Assembly (NCBI GenBank): GCA_037179335.1
Contig: JAKZHN010000005.1
Coordinates: 992,001 to 1,056,000 of the forward strand
DNA length: 64,000 nt
Source: Cyclaneusma minus
Lineage: Eukaryota > Ascomycota > Leotiomycetes > Marthamycetales > Marthamycetaceae
Direction: 5' to 3'
Part shown: piece by piece, positions 12,578 through 24,038 of the stretch
How positions within the stretch are numbered: the first letter of the stretch is position 1
Layout of the letters: every line of letters begins with the position of its first letter
Notes under the pieces: model-generated
The model's input: only the letters and a program-made list of their open reading frames with translations
The model's database searches: none
What the model was told of the DNA's origin: nothing
Translations under genes and position numbers: made by a program

Positions 12578-13638
12578 TTATCGGATTTCCATAAGCTCCA
12601 CCTCATCCCACGCCGAATACGTAGCAAGCGCGTTTGCTCGTCGTGGCATCCCCTTTTCCTTTTCACGAGCCCGTCTTTCCGAGACCTGCTTCATGTGACA
12701 TTTCAAGCGCTTTTTCAAGACATCCGCTCCAATAGTCCTCCACTTCAAGAAAGCCGGGATGGTCCGTGGAAAGAGAAATCTTTCCCTGATTCGAATGTTC
12801 TGCTTTCCACGTCCGTAGTAGCACCACAGCTCTCGTTCGATTTCCTCAAGCTGCAGTGCGACACGCGCCAGATGCTTGAAATCTGAATTAGGCCACATCA
12901 ACGGATGCCGCGAGGGGGGCATGTCGATAAATCCATGGAGGACATATCGCAACATCCCGCTGGTTGGCTCAACGACACAATGTTCAATCCAAGCATAATA
13001 ATTGTCCCGGATGTTGCGAGTCGCCGCGTAATTGTTGTAACATCAAGGTTGTATGGCTGAAATGGACCTTGGAAGTGGACGAATCTGTGGAATACAAAAT
13101 AGTCATCCCAGAGACGGACGATCAGGTTGCCATGCTCTTGGAGAAGGTAGAGGTACTGGGGCCCCAGTGCCCCAAGGGTACGGGGTTCAAGGTGCTGGGT
13201 TCCATAAATTTTGCTTGTCGTCGGGGCAGGAGTTGGTGTTAGATACGGATTGATCGAGATCGAGGGGCTGCCGGCATCAAACGGAAACCACTCGAGCTGG
13301 TCGGCGCAGTAGACAAGATCGTGACCAGGCACCAACCATCCGTCTTCGTATTTGCTCATCAGAATCTCGGCCGCTCGAGGATGCCTCTCTAAGATCATAC
13401 GATTGCATATGAGGTGCGCGTTCGTGAGAAGCCAAGCCTTCAGTCCGGGGCCCGCCAGGCGAAGGGCGAGGAGGTCCTTCATGTCAAGGTTGTTGAAAAT
13501 TTCCAGCAGGATCTCGGAAGGAAAGTCGTTGAGAAAGTTGGCCTTGTTGAAGGCTGGGATGAAGATAGACTCGGCAGCCTGACCAACTTCGGGATTTTTG
13601 TCGCCATTCCGACCGAACACTGAAAGCTTTTGACCCAT
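12578..13638 (-). CDS. F-box protein with an unresolved frame change
   Basis: N-terminal half reads from MGQKLSVFGRNG at 13638, with an F-box at FLNDFPSEILLEIFNNLDMKD, suggesting a substrate adaptor of an SCF ubiquitin ligase; the substrate is unknown. The open frame continues upstream to 13995, but that part is low in protein character and is probably leader. Near 13040 the frame changes: the first frame runs to a stop at 12898, while RNIRDNYYAWIEHCVVEP and the C-terminal part down to 12578 lie in another frame. Either one base is missing near 13030-13045, or a weak intron (GTTACA to GTTGAG, about 74 nt, phase-compatible) joins the two. I favour the frame change because the second-frame peptide looks like coding sequence. 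The C-terminus has a cluster of basic residues. Confidence 0.55.
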
Positions 13639-14360
13639 TTTTGCTGTATCGTCGGGCTCCTGCGCAAGGTATGAAAGTAAGGTGTTGGTAGAGAATCTTG
13701 TGGGTGGCAATGGATCGAGATTCGAACGTAATCGGGCACGAGGACGTGTGGGAAGAAGGACTTGTCCGCTGTGAGACTTCGAGCTTCGAGGTGTATGGAG
13801 ACGAGGCGATTGATGCAGGAATTCCTTATTCTTCGGTATGAGTTCAGTAGTGAGGGATCGAGGGTCCAGGGCGCAGATGAAGAAAGGTACGTTTGACAGT
13901 GTTCTCCGAGTACTTCGAGATCGATGGTGAGGTGCGTGGGACAGAAGAAAAGCTAGAATAGCTTCAAATCCAAACGCGACACGACCCATAGCCACGCGAT
14001 TTCGAAAACCACGCTAGCGTCTGCCCTTTAGCGCGAATTTCCGGCTCCTAGGAGACCATAGCGTCGCAGCTGTCAAACCAGTATCCGAGAGTGGAGACAA
14101 GTGTCTTTGCTGGTGAGTAGTGCATCTTGTCCCAGGTCCTTCTCTTTTGTCCTTCTGGATGTTCTTTCCATCATGTACGACAATGGTGAGAGTTCCCCCT
14201 GATATAGCACACCATGAACAGTCCCAAACCATCCCAGTGCGCACTGGAAACACCATACCAACTGTTCTTCTTTCTTTCCTCATCCCTTGGCTTTCCTCTT
14301 CCTCCATTGGCTGTCTCAGGGACCTCAAGTGATCCTGCTGTTGACCAATATGCTCAACGG

Positions 14361-14453
14361 GATTAGGAATATCCTCAGTGATTGGGAATATTCTCAAGAA
14401 CTGGAAATATCCCAAGTAATTGAGAATATTCCAAAGGATTGAGAAATCTCAAA
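14361..14453. repeat. 19-bp-period degenerate tandem repeat, copy A
   Basis: Five units of 19 bp with consensus close to RATTGRGAATATYCYCAAG: starts at 14361, 14380, 14399, 14418 and 14437. A block with the same period and core occurs at 61025-61117. Confidence 0.7.
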
Positions 14454-15413
14454 CATGGCTGTCGTGACTTTTCTGGGCTTGTAGTGGCACTGCCAGCTCC
14501 TGTTCCTAGTGGAGTATCCATCTTCTCCCACCACTTTTCTTTTCAAGCTTGACGTCCCTGACGGTAGTGCGGCCGTAATCTCCTTTGTTGCTGCTGCTGA
14601 ATTTCAGCAGACTGTTGTTGTTTGCCATTTGCTTTGCACTTCCTAGCTTGCGGTTCATTTGTGTCCACATGGCAATGGCGATTGTGAGGAGGATGTTCTC
14701 AGTGGCGTGTTGTTTTTGCTGTGGCAATCTCCTGAGCGAGCGATAGACTCCTTCAGGAGATCTCACGCCCTGGGTCCGATCTCCCAAAAGTCAGAATGGG
14801 TGATCGGACGTCGGCGTTGGAGACTGATTTCCAGGAGTCAGAGTCGTCTCAAACAATCGCACATGATGAAGCTCTTGCTCTTCTGGTTGGAGATCAGTAT
14901 GACGATCAGCTGAAGTGAGGGAGCGACTCACCCGACTATCTCTGTATTCCCGGTCTCTCTCTAGCCTCCATGGCCTCCATGGTCGACTGGATTCGATGAT
15001 TCCTTGCTTGCCCCTCCTTGGCTTGGATATGAAGGTGCAGATCTCCCAGCATATACCTAGTGGTCACTGCATTGTTGAGATGTCAGTCAAGCGGTGTCGA
15101 TACGATGGACTGGCAGTGAGCTTTCAGCACCGGCTCGGACTAAGTGGTCAAGGAGGGTGAGAAGCTTGCTGGCTTCAGTCTTGATGTTGACGAAGGAGTC
15201 ACTTACCAAGTGAGGTTGCGGAAGTCTGTAACCAGGAAGTCTTGGTGAGGCTGCCGAGCGGTGTCGAACAGAGGATTCGTGTGAGCTTGGGAGTCGTGAA
15301 GCTGCCGGACCAGCTCAACTGAAGTGATCGCGGAGTGGGGGGCTGAACAACGGCTTCTACTGAGCCGCTGTATTGGTTGAGGATATCAAGAAGGATCGAG
15401 ATCAACGATGAAG

Positions 15414-15960
15414 AGTGAGGTGTGAAGGTGCTGATGGGTGTTGACGGGTGTTGGTGGGTGTTGAGAAGGAGGGTCAAATGAATGTTGGACTTGAAGGGAG
15501 GGGAGCCGGGATGACACGACTGCGAGACTTTATATCGATACTGTCAGCGGGGGCCGGCTTCACAACGAACAACTCCAAGTCGGGACATTGATAAATAGTG
15601 AGGGGTATGAAGGTGTTGATGAGTCTTGGGAAGAAGGATCGGATGAATTTTGGAGTGGAAGGGAAGGCAGTGTGTTGCTCCGATTGTGAGACTTACAATC
15701 GACACTGTTAGTAGGGGCCGGCCACCGAATTCGCAGCGGGCAACTCCAAGTTGGGACGTCGATGGATGGTGAGGGGTATCAAGATGTTAATGAGTCTTGA
15801 GAGGGAGGGTATGATGGATGTTGAACTTGGAGGGAAGGGGATGGGGGTCTTGTTGGGCTTTATATCGACACTTTCAGGTGGGGGCAGGGGACGGGGTTCA
15901 CAGGCCGGCTTCGCACCGCCAACTTCAAGTTGAGACCCGGATGCACAGTGAAGGGTGTTC
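15414..15960. repeat. Degenerate tandem repeat, unit about 172-183 bp
   Basis: Three diverged units begin with AGTGAGGKGTATGAAGGTG-like sequence at about 15414, 15597 and 15769; a partial fourth starts near 15948. Each unit repeats the order GATGAGTCTTG, a GAGGGAAGG-like stretch, CGACACTKTCAG, GGGGCCGG and CAACTCCAAGTYGGGAC. Divergence is substantial. No coding potential conserved between units. Confidence 0.6.
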
Positions 15961-18216
15961 AGGGATGTCTGAATACAGACAGAGAAGGCCCTTATATCCC
16001 GTGTCCTAGGAAGCCATGGTCGGTCAAAGGAAGGTGGTAGGGGGTTGAGGTGAGTACGACCTTTCCTTCACATCAACCTCGGACAGTCATGGGACTTCTG
16101 CTGTTTCTGCAAAGATGCGGTTGTCAGGACACTAGTCTGCGACCACCTACCATTCCATGTCTGGAGATAGAACTCGCCTGTCTTGACTTGACAATGCTGC
16201 CAAAGAAGCAAGAGTGGCTTCTGTTCTTTTATAGTCCACTTCTCAGGTGCTGGGTCAAGTGAGGTAGAGGAAGTGACAAAACCTGATGATCTATCATGCC
16301 TAACTTGATGAACAGGTGGTCTGAGTTATTCAGGGGGAAAGACCCCGCGGAACGGACATCCTTGCAATAGTAGAGATACAGTACTAATAACTATGGCATA
16401 GTCACTCTCTTGATTTAGCCATCATGTGGATTCCAACATTTTGGAAAACTCGGCGATTTAAAGTACACAAAAAAGCCACGACTGGAAGATGCTTAATACT
16501 ACGAAGCAATTGGTAGTCAGACAATTATCTTCTTCCTAGTTACTACACGCCATTTGTCTTCTCCCTAGTTACTACACCGAAGAAGACTTTGGCTATGGAG
16601 CATCCTGGTCGACCAAGAGGTTTCAAGTACATCATTTTATGGTCTTTTAATAATGAAATAACTCACAAAATGAAGACTGAATGGCCTCGGGGGACATTGC
16701 TCTCATTTATACAATAATTGGAGATCTTTGGACCACTCTTTCTACCCACCCCCTGAGAAGGGAACATAGGAGAGGCAGTTCACAGACATACCTCGATTCG
16801 CAGTATCAGTATCGCACCCGAAGCTTCGATCACCACAGACTCCGATTCCGAAGTGTCGCCATCTTCGTATCGTCCGATCTTCCCAGACGCTCATGATTCA
16901 TCGGACAACCCCTCATCTTGCGGACTTACTCGGCGTCACACTGGACTTCTGTGCGCGGTGTTGCGTGCAGACGATCATATTCTCAGGAGCACAGGTGGGT
17001 TCTCGCGAGGATCTGCATCTCAGCTTATTCACGAAGCTCCCGGCCAAGCTTGCAAATTTTGCCTTCAGGTTGGAGCTCCCTTGGGGATAAGGGGCCGTCT
17101 CGCGGCCTCAACCCCGACATGAACCCCGCCGTATTAGGTTATCGTGACGGAGGGCCCGCGCTACTGCAGGTCCAGGGAAATGGTCGGCGCTTAAAGGACA
17201 TGACGGGCGTCTAAAGCGGAAAATTACAAAGTCACGACAGCAGTGAACAGATTGTTTTGTCCTCCATTGCTTTGCACAGGGGCTGTCCAATAGAATTGGA
17301 CTTGGCAAGGCGTTGGGAGGCTTGGGCGGCTGTGGTTGAAACGCGGGACTAGGGGGGTGCAGTTTATGAAACGGAACATCCATTTGTGCACACGCTTGCG
17401 AGAGGCTGGCCGAGGAATGCTCCTTGACAGAAGCAAGTTGCGCGGTTAGACCTGTAAAGCAGGAGCCTCGAGTTTGACGCTATAAAAACAAAATAAAGTT
17501 ATAAACCTCGTGGCTTTGGGCAGCTCGTTATCGCACGAGATCAGCCTGCCGTGAAATTAAGGTCGAGTTAGTGGCCGCCAGGGTCCCAAAACAGGAACAA
17601 GCCCGCTATTTCGCGGAATTTGGGGGCAAGCGCGGGCGACCTCAGGTCTCACCTCAACATCCAATCTGCTGCGACTCTGCTCCCAAGCACCAACTGCGCA
17701 ACACCGACGCCAGATAGTCTCGGCCGAGCTATTCGAGTCAACCACAATCCTTCGCATTGTCGCTCTCTAGCCCGATTCTGCCTGCTGCGACACCAAGACC
17801 TGCGATCAAACCACACAGCCCGGAAGTCCCGCGCCCGAGAAGATCAACCAACCCAGCCTGCGCATACCCGCTGACGCGCGTGAACGCTGCGCAGGCCTAA
17901 CAATAGTCCTGTCTGCCGAACCGACTGCCCACCGCGCCGCACCGTCCGAGGGCCTCAAACACCATCAGCCCCCTCGCTCCTTCGTCAACCAACAACTCTC
18001 GTTTTGGAGATCGCTCACTCTCCTTCATACCCACGGTCGCTTCTTTCGCTGGCGAAGAACGACTCGTGCTTAGCGATCCCCACCAACACCAATTGAGTCT
18101 GCAGTCGCTGCCGGTTCAGTAAAGTTGTTGCCAGTCAACTCTTCCCTTTCACCTTCGCGAAATCTCGCGCTGGCTGTGCCAGATTTCCCCGATTACGACT
18201 CTACCTAATCTCCAAG

Positions 18217-20629
18217 ATGTTTTTCTGTGGCGGCCGCCGAGTAAAGACGTCGGATCTCCGGCCAGAAGAGAAGTGGGACTTCATCGTGAGTACAATGTGA
18301 GCGGAAAACCAGACGAGTCGCTGACATCTTGCAGTCTCTAAATGACTTCAAGTCAAATTCGTGCCTCCAACACCTCGCCTACGGCTGGCTCTACTTTACG
18401 CTCCTCCTCTCTATTGCCGTCTATGGCGTCGATACCTTTACTGCTGTCAACCTTCTCGCATTCAACAAATGGTCCAGCGAAATCAAGCCGTTTGTTTCGG
18501 TCGACATCTCGAAGTGGATCTTCTCCGTATGCATCATATTGTCGTGGGTAAACCTGGCATATGAGTACATTCGAGCAATTCAAGTCATCAAGAGAGGCGC
18601 TGTCGCAGAGAGCTATCTGGATTCCCTAGCTGTACGGCTTCAATCTATTCGACCAGGACGAAATGGCCGTGGTTTCAGACGATTTCTGGTATTCGCAGAG
18701 CTCACGAAGAGTAAGAAGGGCGCAGAGTACTTCGCATTGTTCGCATATTTCTCCTTCCAGTCCTGGATCCGAGTCATTTTCTGCTCAGGACCTCGGCAGG
18801 TTGTCAATGCTCTGACGCTCTGGTCAGTCTTTACTGCTCAGCTGGAGGGCGATTCTACCGATGCCGGAACATTCCTTCTCCAATTCTTCGACAATCTTGG
18901 CGTCCTTGCCGATCAGAATAAGCAGCAAGTGGTGGTTTTGAGTGGCATGCTCTTCACCCTAACCGTTTGGGTTATTAATGTTCTCAGTCTCCTGAGCGCT
19001 TTCCTTGTGTACATCTTCTTCTTGTGGCACTTTATCCCAACTCGCGACGGCGGTCTCGCGGGTTATTGCGAGCGAAAGATCAACACCCGACTGAAGACAA
19101 TTGTCAGTGCAAAGGTCAACAAGGCCTTGGAAGAGGAAGAACGAAAGAGAATTAGGATGGAACGGAAAGCTACGAAGAATGGGGAGAAAGTACCAGTTGG
19201 TCGCCAGGCCACCTTACCTACTTTGTTCGACGCCAAGGACGATAAGCTTCCCCCAATGCCGATACTCAACCGTAACGATACGACAACCACACTTCCTGCT
19301 TACAGCTCGAGACCAGGCACCCCCGGCAGTCAAGTTCCAACAATCCCGTCCTTTGAACTCGATAATCTTGCCCAGAAACGACCATTCCCACAGCGCAACA
19401 TTACCAATGCAAGCTATGCCACGAACGCGCCTTTACTCGAACAGGCGGGTGAAATGGGCTATGATGGACCGCCTACTCCACCGGAACCGACAGTACCTCA
19501 GATGGACAACCGAAACTTCGCTCAACCGCAAAGAGCTATGACTGGAAGCACGATGAATAGTCAATACCAACGAGGACCCGCACCGAACCGATATCCCACC
19601 AACGGTCGACCAGGACCCCCGACGCGCAATCTGACTGGCCAAACACTGGTCGGAAATGATTACTTTGGAAACCAATCGCCGTATGGTGAGATGCCCATGA
19701 CTTCTACTCCGGCCCCAATGAACGGACAGCGCCCTGGTCCGCCTGGATCCAACGGCAACTATGGTGACATGCCGATGACTTCTACTCCGGGACCAATGAA
19801 CCAGCGACCTCAACCTGGATCCATGGATAGCTATGGTCGTCCGATGCCTCGAGCCGATATGGATGGCCGATCAATCTCCGGTGCTCCCTCTATGGGCCGC
19901 AGAACCCCCTTCGGAGAAATGAATGGTCGTTCAAGCCCAGCACCAAGTGGCCCTCCGCCCAGGACTCAGACACCACTTGCCGAGATGGATGGCGGATGGA
20001 CCCCAGGACCTAGCCAAATGATGCGACAAGCAACTTTCAACGATGCCAATGGCCGCTCGAGTCCAGCACCCAGTCAAATGATGCGACAGGCAACTTTCAA
20101 TGATGCCAACGGCCGCTCAAGTCCAGCTCCAGGTCCTCAATTCGGCGGACGCAACGGCCCAGCTCCCAATATGCAAGGTCGAGCCAGTCCCGCTCCCGGC
20201 CCAGGTCCTATGCGAGCTCCCACAGCTCCTCCCACGACTTCCAACGGCTACGTTGCATTCAATCCCGCCATGCGAAGTGCCTCTGCAGCTCCTGGACCAC
20301 AGAGTCCTGCGATGCAGCCGCCGCAACGAAACATGACTGCGCCAATTCAACAACAGTACCAACAAGATTACTCCAACAGCCAGCCTCCGCCACCTCAACG
20401 AGTTGGCACTGCTCAATCTCAGAGAGGCCCAGGACCAAACCAGTATGCTGCCTACCCTGGAGGCGATGTGGAGGCTCAACGCGGACCGCCTGGCAGAATT
20501 GGCAATGACAGTCCGGCTAGCTTCAACAGAGGACCCCAGGGACAGAATCAAAACGGCTATCGGGGACAACCTCAAAATGGCTACCAGGGACAGTCTCAGA
20601 ACTCCTACCAGGGATATCAAGGCTACTGA
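18217..20629 (+). CDS. Fungal potassium transporter/channel of the Kch1 (Prm6) family
   Basis: Plasma-membrane protein related to yeast Kch1/Kch2 (Prm6), which mediate low-affinity K+ influx linked to Ca2+ signalling in the pheromone response. Two exons, 18217-18285 (69 nt) and 18335-20629, with a 49-nt intron, give 787 residues. The N-terminal MFFCGGRRVKTSDLRPEEKW is encoded by exon 1. Hydrophobic segments lie at about 35-65, 83-103, 150-170 and 215-245. A basic, charged helix (about 265-290) follows. The last 480 residues are Pro/Gly/Ser/Asn-rich and probably disordered. They contain a perfect-phase 60-bp tandem duplication (20012-20131, unit around SQMMRQATFNDANGRSSPAP) and a 26-residue repeat with GEMPMTSTPAPMN. 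The conserved membrane core gives the family; the tail is lineage-specific. Confidence 0.82.
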
Positions 20630-21552
20630 TCTCCTAGCCTCTGCCTCCATGTACCAAAAGATTCCAGGGTGTAACATTATTTCAGGATGCTAAGCCTGGA
20701 TCCAAGTCAAGACATACACATGCACACACTCCTTCTTTCTATGATGATGACTCTTTCTATAAATTTATTTGAAGTGGCACTTTCAGCGCCGGATGATGGG
20801 ATCCGGAACGTTCTTCGCAGGCACGCTCGTTTTTTGCTCGGTTGCGGTTGCGGATTATGATACCTGTGATACCACCATGAATGCCACTAATGGACGGCGT
20901 TCTTTTGTACTTTCGACTGGCACAACGCGACTGTGCTGCTTTCTTCTGATTCGTTGGAGGATGGAGGAGGAAGGACAAGGAATGCAGAAGGCTGGGATGA
21001 GGTGGGATGCGAGAAGCCGGTGGTTGGGGATAGATAGACGACGAATGATAGATGATGTCCGAGCTGAGAATGCTTTCTTGGTATCTATCGTGGGTGTCTT
21101 GTGCTGGGCTGGCCACGTAGAGGTACGAACTCCTGCCTCGCAAGCTCGAAAGAGTGCGCTTGGTCTACGTCAAGAGAATAATGGTGCAGAAAGGAGGTGA
21201 GTTGAGGTCGTTCCACAAAGCTGGTTCAGCGAATAAACACAGTCTTGGCGCTGGTTATCCTGGTTATCACTATGCACCCCGCCATGGTATCCCCCAGACC
21301 CCACATTCTTTTCTCCTCATAGTATACATATATGGGGCGCGTTTTCCTTCGATACTGTGCTTGGAGTGGTGAATTTTTTATCACTATCGACGTCATGAGG
21401 CACGAGTAACTTGGACACTACCACTACCCTACCTTGTCGCGAGTCCATAAGTCTCGCGATCTCGAAATTCCAAGCCATCTATCCAGTCTTGTTCTGACTT
21501 CTCGTCACACTCACTACTACTCTCGCTATTGATTCTTTCCTCCAAGATCGCA
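20630..21552. other. Intergenic region between Kch1-like and second MFS gene
   Basis: 3' flank of the Kch1-type gene and promoter of the MFS gene. Open frames at 20769-21200 (+) and 20757-21143 (-) overlap each other and lack motifs. No gene supported. Confidence 0.4.
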
Positions 21553-23854
21553 ATGTTTTCGAACTCCCCTGGTCATGATATAGAGCAGTCGGACAAAACC
21601 CCACCGGTACACATCGAGAAGTCCGAGAATGGCACGCTCCACAGTAGCGATCCGGATCATTCGCCGCAATCAACATATCGTAGCGCTGCGGACAAGGCGC
21701 TGGTGTGGAAGCAGGACTTGAGGATCGTACCGCTGTGTGCTGCGATCTACTTGCTTTGCTATTTGGACAGATCCAACATTGGTAATAAGAAAGAGCCATT
21801 CAGCTGCCCCGATCTTCATTCCCAAAGTTTTAAAAAAGTATCTTGTGCTTTGGAAGCAGAAATTGTGGAATTTGCAAGTTGATGGGGTGGGATAAGGAAT
21901 GCCAAAACGCTGAACGAGGATCGTGGCCATGACTTGCTTCAAGATACCGGGATGACGGATTACCAATATACGTGCGTTTCTCCTTTTGCGTTTGAGCATC
22001 GCAAGCATTGCCCCCTTTTCTCCTTTCTCCTTTCTCCATTCCCTTCCACCAAACGACTACCCGCTAACACCATCACACAACCACAGCATCGCCCTAATGG
22101 TCTTCCTCGTCGCCTGTACATCTCCCCCCTCCCTCCCCCTTCCCCTCCCCCCTCCTCCCACAAACAAACCTCATCCCCTAATCCTCTCCAGACGCCGTAT
22201 TCGAAGTCCCCTCCAACCACCTCCTCAAACGCCTCCTCCCCTCCCGCTGGCTCGCCTTCCTCATGTTCTCCTGGGGCATCTGCACCCTCAGTCTCAGCTT
22301 CTGTCATTCCTTCTCCTCCATCGCCTGTGTCCGCTTCCTCCTCGGCGTCTTCGAGTCCGGCCTGTTCCCCGGCCTCGTCTACTACCTAACCTTCTGGTAC
22401 CGTCCCGAAGAGCGCTCCGTGCGCGTTGCAATCATCCTCGCGTCGGCAACGTTGGCGGGGGCGTTTGGGGGCGCGCTGGCGTATGGGGTTGGACGTATGG
22501 GGGGTGTGGGGGGGTGGAGTGCTTGGAGGTGGTTGTTTGTTGTTGAGGGGGTGCCGAGTGTTGGAGCTTCGGCGGGCGTGTGGTGCGTTTTGCCGGACTG
22601 GCCGGAGGGTGTGGGGTGGTTGGGGGGGGGGAGGAGAAAGAGAGGGTGCTGGAGAGGTTGAGGGGGGAGGCGAGTATGGGGGGTGGGGAGGGGTTGAGTT
22701 GGGGGGCGGTGAGGGAGACGTTGGGGGAGTGGAGGTTGTATGGGCATCTTGCTGTGAGTTTTCCCATTGCGTGGTGCCCACTTCTGTGATGTTTTATTTT
22801 TCTGGGCACGTGTGGGAGATGGAGGGGATTGAAGTGGATGAAGTGGATGAAGTGGATGAAGTGGATGAAGTGGATGAAGTGGATGAAGTGGATGAAGTAG
22901 ATGAAGTGGATGAAGTGACAACTGATGGACGCATTGCATAGGTTTATTTTGGAATCAGTGTGCCGTTTTCTAGCTTGTCGCTGTTCACGCCGTCGATAGT
23001 GGCGGGTCTGGGGTATGCGGGTTTGGAGGCGCAGTTGATGACTGTGCCTCCGTGGGCTGTTTCTTGTAAGTTCGAAGTTCTTGGAGATTGGTATGTACTG
23101 AGTACCGCTGGTTTGAATGCTACAGATGTTATCACGATACTGGTTTCTTGGTCGTCGGATCATTTCAATGCAAGAGGGCTGCACTCGGCGGTTGTTAGTA
23201 TGATAGGGGCTTGTGCTTTTATGGCTATCGCCCTGCTGCCTGCCGATGCTTATAGCGTAAGTCAATCAATCGTGAAAGACAGAAACAGGAACGAGAGTCA
23301 ACGCAAAGGATCTGTTTGGGCTAGGAATTACAGAGGCTAATATGATGATTCAGCATCGCTACGGCTGCCTCATAGTAGCGACCTCCGGAGCATTTTCCTG
23401 CATCCCTCCGCTCGTATGTTTTCTTTCCCTTTGCCCCCCTCCTCTCTCTCGCCCCCAAGCCTGCCAATACACCCGATCTCCCGATCAATCTGATACAACC
23501 CTAAAAATCTCACAATTGATCGACCTTTCGGATGCTGACCTTCCTCCTCCAAAACAGCTAGGCTGGCTCACAAGCAACACCCCCAACCCAGCAACCGCCG
23601 GTCTCACAATCGCCCTCATGATCTCTTTCGGCGCTCTGGGTCAAATCACCGGTGTGTGGATCTACACTGCTGACCAGAAAGCGGAAGGCTATCCGACAGG
23701 TCATTGGATTAATGCGGGGATGATGTTCTTTGTTGCAGCGGGGTGTGTGGGGTTGAGGATTTGGTATGGGTTGTGCAATAGGAGGTTGAGGCGGGGGGCG
23801 GGCGGGAGAGAGATGCATGGGGGTTCGGAGGGAACGAAGTTGTGGAGATATTAG
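21553..23854 (+). CDS. MFS transporter, Dal5-like, two apparent frame defects
   Basis: ACS/Dal5-type permease of unknown substrate. Eight exons by splice signals and family order: 21553-21781, about 21896-21971, 22087-22115, 22192-22753, 22942-23065, 23126-23256, 23354-23413 and 23558-23854. Family landmarks are YLLCYLDRSNIG, NAKTLNEDRG with MTDYQYTIALMVFLVAYAVFEVPSN, FESGLFPGLVYYLTFWYRPEER, WRWLFVVEG, and the last TM block near ALGQITGVWIYTADQ. Two defects are visible. The acceptor before NAKTLN leaves the phase one base short. The poly-G run at 22622-22631 (10 G) shifts the frame between PDWPEGVGWLG and EEKERVLERLRGE; 11 G would be in frame. Intron 4 contains a 9-bp microsatellite. Either the gene is decaying or the sequence has base-call errors. 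It is convergent with the kinase at 24039. Confidence 0.68.
22831..22917 (+). repeat. 9-bp microsatellite (GAAGTGGAT) about 9.5 copies
   Basis: Nine full copies plus a partial, with one G-to-A variant in copy 8, inside the 188-nt fourth intron (22754-22941) of the MFS gene. Confidence 0.9.
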
Positions 23855-24038
23855 GATGGAGGTTCAGGGGGGCGAATGAGAGTGCCACGGAGGTACATAA
23901 CGACTTTGGTTCTATGGGAGTTTGTTGGGGGAAAAGCGGCTGCTTGAGAGCTGCTGCTGCGCTAAATGCTCATCTAGGGCCCAGCCCTAGGGTCTGAGTG
24001 CTGCAGGAGCATTATTCTTCTTCAGTCTGGTCTGTTGA

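Larger units (their letters stand above)
13639..18216. other. 4.6-kb gene-poor region with degenerate repeats
   Basis: I could support no gene here. It holds a 19-bp-period repeat at 14361-14453, a degenerate tandem repeat at about 15414-15960, and a short direct repeat near 16535-16580 (CTTCYYCCTAGTTACTACAC twice). The last 700 bp before 18217 is C/T-rich and fits the promoter and leader of the Kch1 gene. Confidence 0.45.

Noticed and set aside
13639..13995. N-terminal extension of the F-box protein
   Set aside because: It is in frame but unlike a protein; the internal ATG at 13638 gives a sensible start, and the upstream part is most likely leader.
20769..21200. 143-codon plus ORF after the Kch1-like gene
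   Set aside because: It overlaps a minus frame of similar length, has no motif, and lies where a 3' UTR is expected.
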